Source: Hydrangea macrophylla
Lineage: Eukaryota > Streptophyta > Magnoliopsida > Cornales > Hydrangeaceae
Assembly: GCA_033977485.1 (NCBI GenBank)
Contig: CM066994.1
Span: 84,196,871-84,260,870 of the forward strand
Direction of reading: 5' to 3'
DNA length: 64,000 bases
Shown here piece after piece: positions 10,925 through 22,285 of this stretch; positions within the stretch are counted from its first letter, which is position 1, and each line of letters begins with the position of its first letter. Both the position numbers and the translations under genes were made by a program. The notes beneath the pieces were generated by a model. It saw only the letters and a list, made by a program, of their open reading frames with translations. It ran no database searches and was not told where the DNA came from.

Positions 10925-11994
10925 ATGAGGAAGAGTAAGAGAGATGCAAACATTAATTTAAATCAAGAGAAAGGTGAGGACATGAGTCAAATTAAGAAAG
11001 AAAATGAACCGGTCCTAACTAATTATGTTCAAAAAATGCCTTTCCCACCAAAAGTTGAGGAACCGTCACATTTTTCAAAGAAAGGATCAAAAACTGAAGA
11101 TATACTCGAGGTGTTTAAACAAGTGAAAATAAATATTCCATTCCTCGATACTATAAAGCAAATTCCCGCTTATGCTAAATGTCTTAAAGACCTATGCACT
11201 CAAAAGTGCAAGTTGTCCAGTCATACTCCGAAGAAGGTCTTCCTCATAGAAAAATAAGGTCAATCTTCCAACATGCTCCAACAAAGTATAAGGATCCAGG
11301 TACACCAACAATTTCATGTATCATTGGTGGCACTATCATTCATCGGGATCTCCTTGACATAGGAGCGAGTGTGAATCTACTGCCATACACGGTTTACAAA
11401 CAACTAGGATTAGGTAAACTTAAACCTATAGCCGCTACAATACAATTAGCAGATCATTCTGTTAAAGTCCCTAGAGGAATCGTCGAGTACGTCTTGGCAA
11501 AAGTTGATAAATGTTATTATCCTGTCGATTTCATGGTCCTTGATACTGAACTAATAATAGATGCTAGAAAGCACACTCCTGTCATTCTTGGCCATCCATT
11601 CTTAGCCACGGCCAACGCTCGTGTCAATTGTCAAACGGGGGTAATGAAAGTGTCGTTTGGGAATATGAACATAAAATTAAATGTTTTTAATGTTGTTGAT
11701 CAACCTCCCAATGATGACGATTACCCATGTGTAGCAGAGAGTGAGGTTCAACAAGCTAATGGACCCAATAGCATAATAAACATGAATAAAGGGAAGGAGT
11801 TAATACACAATGAACAGAAAAATCCTAATAACCCGGATCCTAATGATGAATTTAATCAGAAGGTGATAAATCGATTTGAACATGGTCAGGGAGAACTGTT
11901 GATCAAGTTAAAAAATAATGACGTTATTTCTACTTTCCACCAGAGTCTCCCTAATGCCTTCAAGGGTACAAAGTTGGAGTTTCGACCTCTATGA
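10925..11994 (+). pseudogene. Athila-like aspartic protease region, one frameshift
   Basis: The N-terminal part (10925-11257) has PVLTNYVQKMPFPPKVEE and the typical VKINIPFLDTIKQIPAYAKCLKDLC run. The frame closes at 11257 and continues in the next frame (within 11194-11994) with HAPTKYKDPGTPTISCIIGG, giving one frameshift near 11255. The protease core follows: LLDIGASVNLLPYTVYKQLG carries the catalytic D-x-G-A-S motif, then VPRGIVEYVLAKVDKCYYPVDF and VILGHPFLATANARVNCQTG. This matches the retropepsin of Athila/Tat polyproteins. The frame ends 90 codons later with FEHGQGELL...LEFRPL, with no RT after it. The protease segment alone is open for about 265 codons, the longest intact retrotransposon frame in the window. 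Confidence 0.87.
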
Positions 11995-12759
11995 GTCTTG
12001 AGCTCGAACGGTTTAGCTGAAGACATAAAAGACAGCGCTTTTTGGGAGACAACCCAAGCTTTTATTGTTATGTTTTCTCATTTTTGTACACTCTGGTCAT
12101 TTTGAGTCACTTTTGAGTCAGTTTTGGTCGTTCTGGACAGGTTTGGGTGCCGGGACCAATTTAATTTGAACTTAGTTAAATTGAAAGGAAGAGAAAAGAG
12201 GAAAAGGATATGTCGCGCATGCGGCCTGCTCGCGTGAAGTGTCGCTCGCACGGTCTACTCGTGCAAGATTTTACCTTAGAGAAAATTTTTCCAAATTTTT
12301 TATATATGCCCTCAGATTCAGGTCACGACTAAAGTCGCCCGCATGAGGGTATTCGCCCAAGCGGCTCGCTCATGCGGCCCGCTCACGCGAGGCATGTTTT
12401 TAATGTGCTTTTCTCTTTCTGTTTGCTCTCTTAGATCCCTTTTAGAATGAGTCCTTCATCGTTTTCATAGTTCTGTTCGTACTTGTTCTTTTTTATTTCC
12501 GTTGAGTCTTCCGGTTTTAGTTTAGTTTCTTAACAAGCACGTCCTAGTCTGTATTACATATATCGTTGTTATTTTGTTAGTTTATTTTCTTTTGTCAAGT
12601 ATTTTGACAGGTGAGTTAGTGGCTCCATTTGGAGCAATTGCACTTTATCGCCATAATCATATACGTTTACCTAGTTTGTGATTGCTGAGATCGAGGTGAT
12701 ATCATTCCTTCGTTATGAACTCTCCTTTCTTTCATTTCATTGAGGACAATGCAAGGTTT
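11995..12759 (+). mobile_element. Post-pol non-coding region of the Athila-like element (left part)
   Basis: It carries the 'gcgctttttgggagacaaccca' block (12036-12057), two CpG-rich patches (12205-12270, 12330-12395), and 'cattgaggacaatgcaagg' (12738-12756), which precedes the copia insertion. The sequence resumes at 17203. No open frame is supported and no envelope-like gene is seen. Confidence 0.7.
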
Positions 12760-14097
12760 TGTTGGCCCAAATATGGAAACCTTAGAGGGGGGGTGAATAA
12801 GGTTTTAGAGGAATTTTAACCTTTTCAAAACTTCATAGCAAATTAAACACAATCACAAGCAATTATGTAAAGAGAGAAGGGAAGAGAAAATTGCAAACCG
12901 ATTTTTGAAGTGGTTCGGAAATTGCACCCCGCGGCCTACGTCCACCCCTCAAGAACACCTCTTGAGGATTCCTTTTACTCCAATCTACTTCACGGGTGTA
13001 GACCAAACCATTCCCGGAGCACTTACGGGTATGCATCAAACCGTTACAAGAGCCTTCAATCTCTCCCAAAGAAGAACACCTCTTCTTTGCACACAAGGGT
13101 TACTAACCCTCACTCTTTACAATTGATTTGAATACAAAGTGATAACTCTCTCTCTAGAGTGGATAATACAATTAAAGCTCACTACAATTTTGCTCTCTCA
13201 AGAAATACAAATGAAAGAATTGAGCAAATTGATAAACTCACACAACTAGGGCTCAAATGATAATGTTTAAAGATCAAAGAGATGTATGATCAATACTATG
13301 TTTTCCAATCAAAATCTCAACCCCAAATAGCTTGGGAAAACATGTATTTATAGGCCTTGGAAGATTATAGCTATTGGTGGCATGTTTGGTAATTAAAAGC
13401 CCCTTTAAAAACTAGTCGTTATTGCCTTTCAGGTCGATTCAGTCGACTGGACCTTGAAGCAGTCGACTGGGCCTTGAAGTAGTCGACTGAGATGTGTTTA
13501 CAGAGGGTTCTGTTTGCATTCTACTCACTTCAGTCGACTGCATCGAGCCTTCAGTCGACTGCCCCTCCTTGTTTAACAGCCTGACACATCTCCACTAAAA
13601 TGGCCATAACTCCCTCTACAAAAATCGGATTTGAAATCCGTTTGATGTTTTGGAAACTAGATTCAAATACCTTTCCAACCATATAATATTCAACATTTAA
13701 TTATTTTCCAATTGGTTGGGGCATTGCTTTAAATATGATCTACTTAAAATTTATTTCCAAACCTTTAACTTTTAGAGTTTGTTTGAGCCCCTATGAGTGT
13801 GAGATCAAGATGCCTTACAATGATGGTCCTAGACTTCAACCAAGGATAAAATATCTTCAAGTCTTCAAGCTTGATCCTTGTTGAGCTCCTTGTAATCTTG
13901 ATCTACATCAATTAAATCTCATGCACACAAAGATGTTAAAACATTGATACAAAATTAATACATGAGATTATATATGAGCATAAAAATGACTATGATAATA
14001 ACAAGGAATGAATCAATTTGAATCATGTAATTATCATAACATATTTTACATCATCAAAACATAATTAAATATGCCTTAATATACCTTAAGGCTAACA
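12760..14097 (-). repeat. 3' LTR of the gag-only copia derivative
   Basis: Plus-strand ends are TGTTGGCCCA and GGCTAACA; length 1338 bp. Nearly identical to 15862-17202. A homopolymer differs (7 G here near 12786, 12 in the other copy). A cluster of CAGTCGACTG palindromes lies at 13436-13565. Frames 12905-13131 exist in both LTRs on the antisense strand and have no known relatives. Confidence 0.92.
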
Positions 14098-14118
14098 ATC
14101 TCTCCCTTTTTGATGATG
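14098..14118 (-). promoter_or_regulatory. Polypurine tract of the gag-only copia derivative
   Basis: On the minus strand 'catcaaaaagggagagat' directly precedes the TGTTAGCC start of the 3' LTR. Confidence 0.8.
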
Positions 14119-15024
14119 GCAAACATTCAATGAAGGATATGCCAATATAAGCACATTTGGTCATTTTCATATTATCATTCATAATGGATATCATATGTTA
14201 AAGAACATGAATGATAACTACCCAAATATTTCTCCCTCATACTTCTCATATTTCTCCCCCTTTGACATTATCAAAAAGATTTGGGGATAAAATGCAAAGC
14301 TCCCCCTCACAATAGGCATACAAATCAAAAGGCCAAAATGATACCAAAAATAAACAAATATAACCACATGTGAGAAAATGAATACATGAAAGTGGTCCCC
14401 CTAAGTATGTGCAATGATAAAAGATACCAAATGATATGAAAAGAGAGCATATTCTCTAAAAAGATACCAATAATAAAGTTGGAGAACTCAAAATATAAGA
14501 TAAACAAAAATTCAGTCGGATCAGTCGACTGTGCATTCCATCAGTCGACTCCTCAGTCGACTTAACAATGCAGAATCAAAAAGTTCAAAGCCTCACACCT
14601 GATCAGTCGACTGTGTCGGGGTACCAGTCGATTGCTTTGTTCAGCAGTTCATAAAAATGACAATTCAGCAGCAAAAATTTGAATGATTCACAAAACATCA
14701 TTTTGTCTAACCATTCTAAAAACTTTGTCTAATCAAACAAAAGCATAACATCATTTTTTTTAAATAAGCAATATCAAGAGCATGATAATTTATGTAAAGA
14801 CATATCTAAATCGCAAGTGGATGAAACAAGATTATGCATAAAAAATCAAGAGAAATATCAAAACAAGTTAATCTAGCCTACTCCTACTAGGCTTAAGATG
14901 AGAGATATCTGATGCCTTTTTGTTTTCGTCGACTAAGGCTTATTTCAATTCTTTTTCAAAATTTCTCTTTGGTTCAGTCGATTGACAAGTCGACCCAGTC
15001 GACTGTTTTGATAATTTTTGTTAT
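14119..15024 (-). mobile_element. Non-coding internal segment of the copia derivative
   Basis: This is the minus-strand region between the end of the gag remnant and the polypurine tract. No reading frame is supported. It contains further CAGTCGACTG-type palindromes at 14514-14563, 14602-14632 and 14975-15004. One run, CAGTCGACTGTGTCGGGG (14604-14621), is identical to a run in chromovirus LTR1 (2569-2586). RT, RNase H and integrase should lie here in a complete element and are deleted. Confidence 0.7.
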
Positions 15025-15847
15025 TTAAGCATTATCCAAGCACCTCTTGGATGCAACATTTGCCGAGTAGGTAGGAGAGGATCCCTTCACAACCCAAACC
15101 ATGTTAACTTTCTTTCGAAATAAACATTTATAATTAACATGCCCCTTTTTCATGCAATAATGACAAGTTACATGGGGAAGGGTCTCATTTGAGATTGATT
15201 CCTTAACAAAGAGTTTCTTGTGAGGAATTTGAGATTTTGAAGTAGAGGATGTGGACTTTACAAAGAAGCTTTTGTACTTCTTTTCCTTATATGTGGGATT
15301 AAATCCCAAACCGGCCTTATCAAAAACACATTTTTGTTTTCCCAAAAGCATATTCAAATTTTGTTCACCTTGGGTAAACTTGGCCAAAGTTTTTGTCAAA
15401 ACATCCACTTCCTTTCTCAATTCAACCTTTTCCTTTTCAATAAATTCACTTGAAGATTGATTGGTTGAAACAAGCTTTTCTTTTCTCAAAATTTCATTTT
15501 GAGATTTTAAATCATCCAATTGCTTTTTCAACTCCAAATTTTATTTTTCAATCTTATTTGAAAATTGTGCTCTTAATACAAGTTTTTCATTTTCAATCTT
15601 CAAAGATTAATTTTGGGATTTCAAAATATTTAACTCATTTGAAAGTTTGGAAAAGTTCTTTTTAGAGTTATATATTTGATTCCCAAATTTTCCAACTCCT
15701 CGTGTAATTCTTCAAATGCACTTTGAAGTTCATCATAATCATGAGATTGAATAATTGAGGTTGGTTTAGAATTTACCCTAAAATATGTAGTTTCCATGGA
15801 TCTTAACTCAAAAATTTTCAAAGACTTTTGAAAAAAGAAGAGCCGAA
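15025..15847 (-). pseudogene. Copia gag C-terminal part with CCHC zinc knuckle
   Basis: The minus-strand frame 15537-15025 (170 residues) begins with a Lys/Glu-rich coiled-coil-like stretch (MELKKQLDDLKSQNEILRKE) and continues through GLGFNPTYKEKKYKSFFV. It then shows the zinc knuckle CHYCMKKGHVNYKC (C-x2-C-x4-H-x4-C) followed by KGSSPTYSANVASKRCL. This architecture, a coiled-coil linker then a single CCHC with K/N-rich surroundings, is what Sirevirus-type copia gags look like. An upstream frame (15872-15630), with DYDELQSAFEELHEELENLG, is separated by a frame break near 15540-15640. The N-terminal capsid part is absent and the frame stops at 15025 where protease would follow. Confidence 0.8.
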
Positions 15848-15859
15848 GCTCTGATACCA
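15848..15859 (-). promoter_or_regulatory. Primer-binding site (initiator tRNA-Met type) of the copia derivative
   Basis: On the minus strand TGGTATCAGAGC lies two bases inside the 5' LTR (LTR ends ...CCAACA, then AT). This is the standard complement of the plant initiator tRNA-Met 3' end and fixes the element's orientation as minus. Confidence 0.9.
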
Positions 15860-15861
15860 AT

Positions 15862-17202
15862 TGTTGGCCCAAATATGGAAACCTTAGAGGGGGGGGGGGG
15901 TGAATAAGGTTTTAGCAGAATTTTAACCTTTTCAAAACTTAATAGAAAATTAAACACAATCACAAGCAATTATGTAAAGAGAGAAGGGAAGAGAAACTTG
16001 CAAACCGATTTTTCAAGTGTTCGGCAATTGCACCCCGCGGCCTATGTCCACCACTCAAGAACACCTCTTGAGGATTCCTTTACTCCGATCTACTTCACGG
16101 GTGTAGACCAAACCATTCCCGGAGCACTTACGGGTGTGCACCAAACCGTTACAAGAGCCTTCAATCTCTCCCAAAGAAGAACACCTCTTCTTTGCATAGA
16201 AGGGTTACTAACCCTCACTCATTACAATTGATTTGAATACAAAGTGATAACTCTCTCTCTAGAGTGGATAATACAATTAAAGCTCACTACAATTTTGCTC
16301 TCTCAAGAAATACAAATGAAAGAATTGAGCAAATTGATAAACTCACACAACTAGGGCTCAAATGATAATGTTTAAAGATCAAAGAGATGTATGATCAATA
16401 CTATGTTTCCCAATCAAAATCTCAACCCCAAATAGCTTGGGAAAACATGTATTTATAGGCCTTGGAAGATTATAGCTATTGGTGGCATGTTTGGTAATTA
16501 AAAGCCCCTTTAAAAACTAGTCGTTATTGCCTTTCAGGTCGATTCAGTAGACTGGACCTTGAAGCAGTCGACTGGGCCTTGAAGCAGTCGACTAAGATGT
16601 GTTTACAGAGGGTTCTGTTTGCATTCTGCTCACTTCAGTCGACTGCATCGGGCCTTCGGTCGACTGCCCCTCCCTGTTTGACAGCCTGACACATCTCCAC
16701 TAAAATGGCCATAACTCCCTCTACAAAAATCGGATTTGCAATCCGTTTGATGTTTTGGAAACTAGATTCAAATACCTTTCCAACCATATAATATTCAACA
16801 TTTAATTATTTTCCAATTGGTTGGGGCATTGCTTTAAAAATGATCTACTTAAAATTTATTTCCAAAACTTTAACTTTTAGAGTTTGTTTGAGCCCCTATG
16901 AGTGTGAGATCAAGATGCCTTACAATGATGGTCCTAGACTTCAACCAAGGATAAAATATCTTCAAGTCTTCAAGCTTGATCCTTGTTGAGCTCCTTGTAA
17001 TCTTGATCTACATCAATTAAATCTCATGCACACAAAGATGTTAAAACATTGATACAAAATTAATACATGAGATTATATATGAGCATAAAAATGACTATGA
17101 TAATAACAAGGAATGAATCAATATGAATCATGTAATTATCATAACATATTTGACATCATCAAAACATAATTAAATATGCCTTAATATACCTTAAGGCTAA
17201 CA
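15862..17202 (-). repeat. 5' LTR of the gag-only copia derivative
   Basis: 1341 bp, same ends as 12760-14097 and nearly identical to it. It includes the palindrome cluster at 16540-16670, where single-base changes have broken some palindromes (for example CAGTAGACTGG near 16546). Confidence 0.92.
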
Positions 17203-18974
17203 TGTTTGGTTTTGGGGATATGCACTCATATGCACATTATTTTGCACATTACTATGCACGGATTTTTCAAAAAACTTTCGATACTTGTGCTTAAATAAAT
17301 AATGTTACCGATGTTTTTACAATCTCAATTCAATATTTCTTGTTATGTAACTTGGATTGTTATAGAATGGTAAACATGAGAAGATGTGATTAAACAATTG
17401 CTGAACTCATGATGTGACGTTTAAGGTTATGTATCATTCGAATCGTAGTTTTATTTCATAGATTTACACACAAACCTATGCATTTCACGTAGTCGCTTGA
17501 ATACATGTTTGATGTGAATTGTAATATGATTCGGATCTCTAGATAACACATAGTGTGGAGACTAGACCTAGTGAGCTTTTGAGCCTATCTTTTCTCTTTT
17601 TAGAGGGATATAAATACATTTTGTGCTTATCAAATTTCATTGAAATAGTGCATTAACTTTTTGTTATAGTCTCATTATTCTTGTTTTGGTTGATAGTCAA
17701 GTTAAAATATTTGCTGCCATGCTAAATAATCTTCTGTCGTAAACGTTGAAGAACTGTATCACCCTAGGACATGATTTTAGGCCTTCTTTGTTTTCCACCC
17801 TTTTTACTGTTTTACCTATCTCGATAAATGATAAAATTTCTTAGTTCGCCCCTTTGAGCCTTTAAAGTGCCTCTATTTCTTTAATCACTATGATATTCTC
17901 TTTTTGCTCCAACTTGGAGTTTACCACTGAAAGATTGATCAACTTTTAGTGGTGATAATGCGATGTGTTGATTGAGAAAAAGAATAAAGCAAGATGATTT
18001 TTGGGGTAGTTGCCTTGGTATTCAGTGAATATTCGTTTCAAAAGCAACGAAAAGAAGGAAAAAGAAAAAGGTTGAAAGATGAAAAAGAAAAAATAGAAGA
18101 GGAAAGAAATTAAAAAATATATGAAAAGAAGATAATGAAAAGATGAAAGTTGGTAGAAGAATGAATGACAGAAATCGAATATACCTTACAACGCCATTCT
18201 AAAACTACCTAACGAATCATTTCTATCTTTTTTGATTACCCGTACCACGTTATAACCTTTGAAAAGTCCTATTTGATCCTAGAAAACATGGTTTGGATAT
18301 GTAAACGATGGGAGGGGGATTAAAACATGGTAAGGATTAATTTTTCTTGACTATTGGCATCTTATCCATGAGACGACTATTCTTTCGTGTCATGCGTCTT
18401 TTACGAATCATAAGTGAGTAGTTCTCGTTTTGAAAATATATTTCCTTTGCTCCTATATATAAGAGAGATTACACATGTTCTGAATATTTCATTTGATAGT
18501 GTAATTAACATTGTGAGATTCACATACGAAGCATAGTTGGATGGTTATCTGAGTAATATTCCAAGTTCATGACATGCACGTGTTCATTTGACTACCACAT
18601 CACACACGTGCAATTTTATGAGAAACTCGATTGATTTATACGATGTATGTGCTTGGGATTATTTTTCATGACGTAGGTGGACATTTGATTCCATTTTTTT
18701 CTTGTTCATTATTCTATTTTAAATCATCGGTTTATAATAAAGAGTATTGAATGTTATTTTTTTTTGTTTTTAATAAAACTTTTTAATGTATAATGAAATA
18801 ATGGCGAGAACCCTCACGAGACTTTACTCATCCTACTAGGGACACCTAGGGGTTTAAAAGGCTTGTTGCATGTGCTAAATGCAATCGAGTTGCCTGCGAC
18901 AGTGAGTTAGGATTTTTAAGTATAGTAGTATTTATTTTTTTATGATTTTCTTTGCTTAAGGACTAGCAAAGTGT
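17203..18974 (+). mobile_element. Post-pol non-coding region of the Athila-like element (right part)
   Basis: Continuation of 12759 after the copia insertion. It is AT-rich with a purine-rich run at 18040-18160. Every frame is short, and no envelope-like or other gene is recognisable in these 1.8 kb. It leads to the polypurine tract at 18975. Confidence 0.65.
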
Positions 18975-18985
18975 AGGTTTGGGGG
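18975..18985 (+). promoter_or_regulatory. Polypurine tract of the Athila-like element
   Basis: AGGTTTGGGGG directly before the TGTAATCG start of the 3' LTR, typical of Athila/Tat elements. Confidence 0.75.
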
Positions 18986-20499
18986 TGTAATCGACGACGA
19001 TTAGTTCCCGTTTATAGCCCTGAAGTTACACTTTGTTAGCCCATTTCATTTAGCTAATAGTTGTTTTTTAATAAGTATTCTAAATTTTTTAGGTTTTGTA
19101 GCTTTAACTTGAAAATGCATAAAAATCCAATGATTAGTGGCTTTGGAAGTCATTCAGGGCTCAAAAGGTGATTTCGGTGAAAGCTGGATACAGTAGAAGC
19201 CTTGGTAAATTACATTTTTGACAAGTAATACTTTGGATTTGAGAAATTTCTCCAGATATATAAAATGTAGATCTTCGAGTTACAGACACGTGGGCTCAAA
19301 CGATGAGTCAATATGAGGTCCGAGTCAAAACTTATCGCAATTCTACGGATCGGTGCATGAAGATGAAAAAATCTGAGAAAAGCTGGAAAAAGGCCATCTC
19401 GCTGACCGACCCTCGCGCGTGACCCATGCGAGCGACTAGTTGAAAAATTCAAAAATACGTATTTCGAGGTACTAAAGAGTCCTGTGCGATCCGAATTGGC
19501 TAAATACATCCAGAAACGTAAAAACAGCAGTTTTAGTGAGATTAGGTTGAGAAAAATCTTTCTAATCCTTTCAAAATCTATATAAATGATATTCTAAATC
19601 AATTCTGGGGTTACACAACATTACACAACATTAGATACATCCATATACAACTAAAACTTCAGCCATTGAAGAGAGGAAAGAAAGGAGGAGAAGAAGAAGA
19701 CCAAAGATTCCCATGGCCTCCGCCATCAACCTCTTGCCAATCATCGATTCTATGGCCGCTTAGACCGATATCTAGGGTTTCAATGAAACCCTAGACAAGT
19801 AATAGGGTGTATTTTATGCTTTTCTTTTAGATTTATTATGTATGGATGATGATTACATGTTTAGAGGATTTTTTATAATAAAATCGAACTTCTATTGATT
19901 GAATCGTTACTTTCAAAATCTATTCTTGTCTTAGATCTGTTTTGAATGTGATGTGCTCAATGATCTATATTTGCTGTGCTTGTATGGATTATTTACATGT
20001 AATGGTGCTTATTTGAATTGTGATATCAAGTAGTCAATAGTTCATTCCTAGGGAAGACGGAGTGTGCCGCAACCCTAGTTTAGTGTGAGACACTTCGTTC
20101 CAACTGAAGATGAATTATGTTGATGCTTGAATCATAGTTGTCTTCTTGACGGAGGAATCGGGCTTATATCTACAATTCCCCATTATCATCCAACGTAATA
20201 AGCTAATTGAATGCATAGATACCCTTATTATGAAGCTTGTGGTGGATTTCCAATCCTAGGTTCCATTCCTATATTTATCAAAATAACTTTTAATCGCTTT
20301 CATAGTTTAGATTTATTTTCATTGCTGTTAGTTTAATTACAATCAAAATTGAAATTTTGTTTTCTTAATTAATTAGACTTAGGGTTTTTAAAATTAAAGG
20401 GCTTTATTATTTCAATCTCTGTGGGTTCGACCTTTATTTTCACAATACAAATCCTTAGAAAGTAAAGCATACTTTTATATCTTGATTTTGACAAGATCA
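18986..20499 (+). repeat. 3' LTR of the Athila-like element
   Basis: Starts TGTAATCGACGACG and ends GACAAGATCA (1514 bp), collinear with the 5' LTR. A CpG-rich patch lies at 19395-19435. It is followed by the ATAAC target duplication (20500-20504) and copia sequence. Confidence 0.9.
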
Positions 20500-20504
20500 A
20501 TAAC

Positions 20505-20678
20505 CTCAACAAATTTTATTACACACTTGAACAATATACATGAATGATTCCAAAATGAATGTGTGTTTACAACGTGAACTTTCCCAACTATTTTTCGTAT
20601 TGAACCTAGATCTAGGGATCTCCAGTCAACTTGGTTAGGTTTCTGTCAGGTTATTTATAGTATTGTCTTTAGGCCCGT
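20505..20678 (-). mobile_element. Copia 3'-untranslated region (proximal part)
   Basis: Minus strand, directly after the RNase H stop. It contains 'gactggagatccctagatct', the block that follows pol in many plant copia elements. It joins to 7376 once the Athila element is removed. Confidence 0.75.
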
Positions 20679-22285
20679 TCATTTCGTCATATATTGAACT
20701 TGATCTCTAGGCACTCCTTTCATAAGAGGATTCGCAATGTTTTCCTTTAACTTGACATTGTCAATCGTGATTATACAACTAGAGAGCAACTGCTTGATTG
20801 TGTTCTGTCGTCGTCTTATATGTCTTGATTTGCCATTATACACGACATTCTTACCTACGGAAGATGCCACATTGTAGTCACTATGCACAAATATGGCCGT
20901 TACTGGTTTCGGCCATAATGAAATATCCTCTAGAAAATTCCAAAGCCATTCGGCGTCCTCACCCGCCTTATCTAAGGCTATGAACTCTGATTCCATCGTT
21001 GAACATGCTATACACGTTTACTTAGTTGATTTCCAAGAAATCGCAGCTCCACCTAAAGTGAATATATGTCCACTTATAGGTATCGTGTGTAGTACAAACC
21101 ATAGCTCATGGTATGCTGTAGATATCTTATCACTCTCATAAGAGCATCCCAATGATCTCTACCCGGATTGCTAGTGTATCTAGCAAGCCTTCCCACGGAA
21201 TATGCATTATTCGGATGTGTACAATTCATGATGTACATCAAACACCCTATTACTTGTGAATATTCAAGTTGAGATATGCTTTCACCCATATTCTTCCTTA
21301 ACTTACAATTAGAATCAAAAGGTTTTACGGCCGACTTGCTATCCAATTGTCCAAACTTCTTTAATAATTTCTCAACATAATGTGATTGTGTGAGAAGATA
21401 TCCTTCAAAAGTTTGTCTCACTTGTATACCAAGAATAACATTGGCTTTATCCATGTCCTTCATGTCAAAGCTTGAGCTTAACATTTTCTTGGTTTGTTGA
21501 TTACTTTCTGATTCATTCCCGTAATAAGTAAGTCGTCAACATACAAGCAAACAATAACACATGAGTCTTCAAACTCCTTGACATACACACACTTATCTCA
21601 TTCATTGATTTTGAAACCATTTGCGATCATGGTGTGGTCGAATGTTTCATGTCACTCGTTTGTAGCTTGTTTCAAACCATAAAGAGACTTAACGAGTCAA
21701 CACCCTTTATGTTCTTGTCCCTTTACAACAAATCCTTCCAGTCGTTCCATGAAGATCTCCTCACCTAGATCTCCATTAAGGAATGCGGTCTTCACATCCA
21801 TATGATATAACTCTAGGTTATAGACTGTGGCTATAGCGATTACTATCCTAATGGAAGTAATCCTAGTAACCGGAGAATAAGTATCAAAGAAATCTATTCC
21901 CTCTTTTTTGTCTATAGCCTTTTGCGACTAGCCTAGCTTTGCACTTATCTATGGTACCATCGGCATTGATTTTCTTCTTAAAAATCTACTTGCAACCAAT
22001 TGGTTTACTACCTGGAGGTAAGTCAACCAACTCTCATGTATGATTTTGCATAATGGAGTCCACCTCACTATTTACCGCTACTTGCCAATAAAGCGCTTTG
22101 GGTGGTACTCATAGCCTCATTAAAGGTTTAAGGTTCACCTATGGTAACTAGTGTCACAAAATCCGGTCCAAAAGAAGTAGCTTTCCTAGCTCTTTTGCTA
22201 TTTCTTGGACCAACTTCAATTTCTTCATCATTCTTAGAACTTGAAGAAATCTCTTCAATACTTCTTTTAGGTGCTGAATTTTGTC
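20679..22285 (-). pseudogene. Copia RT and RNase H with INT-RT linker, degenerate
   Basis: The minus strand from 22285 down shows the linker with SKRARKATSFGPDFVTLV (about 22220-22150), the RT start ELVDLPPGSKPIGCK (about 22040-21990, with a stop where the following Trp is expected), the RT thumb/RNase H boundary with [20 protein letters not shown] and [20 protein letters not shown] (21484-21074), and RNase H from MESEFIALDKAGEDAEWLWN to NGKSRHIRRRQNTIKQLL and MKGVPRDQVQYMTK (20996-20679). Several stops and shifts make it inactive. Integrase and everything upstream are missing; the break point is at about 22285. Confidence 0.87.

Larger units (their letters stand above)
12760..17202 (-). mobile_element. 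Non-autonomous Ty1/copia element (gag-only deletion derivative, Sirevirus-like gag)
   Basis: The LTRs at 12760-14097 and 15862-17202 are almost identical. The internal region is only 1764 bp and holds, on the minus strand, a primer-binding site, the C-terminal part of gag and a polypurine tract. Protease, integrase, RT and RNase H are absent. Flanks are GGTTT (12755-12759) and TGTTT (17203-17207), a target duplication with one mismatch. Removing it joins 'gacaatgcaaggttt' to 'tgtttggttttgggg', the usual Athila 3' context. It is the youngest-looking element in the nest. Confidence 0.9.
7382..20499 (+). mobile_element. Athila-like Ty3/gypsy element, gag-protease only, with nested copia
   Basis: The LTRs at 7382-8890 and 18986-20499 flank degenerate gag and protease. 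ATAAC precedes the 5' LTR (7377-7381) and follows the 3' LTR (20500-20504), a perfect 5-bp target duplication. No RT, RNase H or integrase is present: after protease (ends 11994) the sequence passes directly into the 'gcgctttttgggagacaaccca' block (about 12036) that normally follows pol in Athila/Tat elements. It is therefore an internally deleted, non-autonomous copy. The internal region also carries a 4.4-kb copia insertion (12760-17202). The assignment rests on the gag and protease motifs. Confidence 0.88.
6293..22285 (-). mobile_element. 5'-truncated Ty1/copia element (Tork/TAR-type RT) interrupting chromovirus pol
   Basis: Minus orientation. Present: the 3' LTR (6293-6970), polypurine tract and 3'-untranslated region (6971-7381), its continuation beyond the Athila insert (20500-20678), then RNase H and RT in reverse order (20679-22285). 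The 5' LTR, gag, protease and integrase are absent. At about 22285 the INT-RT linker runs straight into chromovirus RT. The lineage (Tork/TAR) is a tentative call from the RNase H ending NGKSRHIRRRQNTI. Confidence 0.85.

Noticed and set aside
12905..13131. Plus-strand frames in the gag-only copia LTR, repeated at 15998-16231
   Set aside because: Both are inside LTR copies, antisense to the element, with no known domain; their similarity is explained by LTR duplication.
17203..18974. Possible envelope-like gene of the Athila-like element
   Set aside because: Only short frames on both strands; no transmembrane or conserved env-like stretch could be followed.
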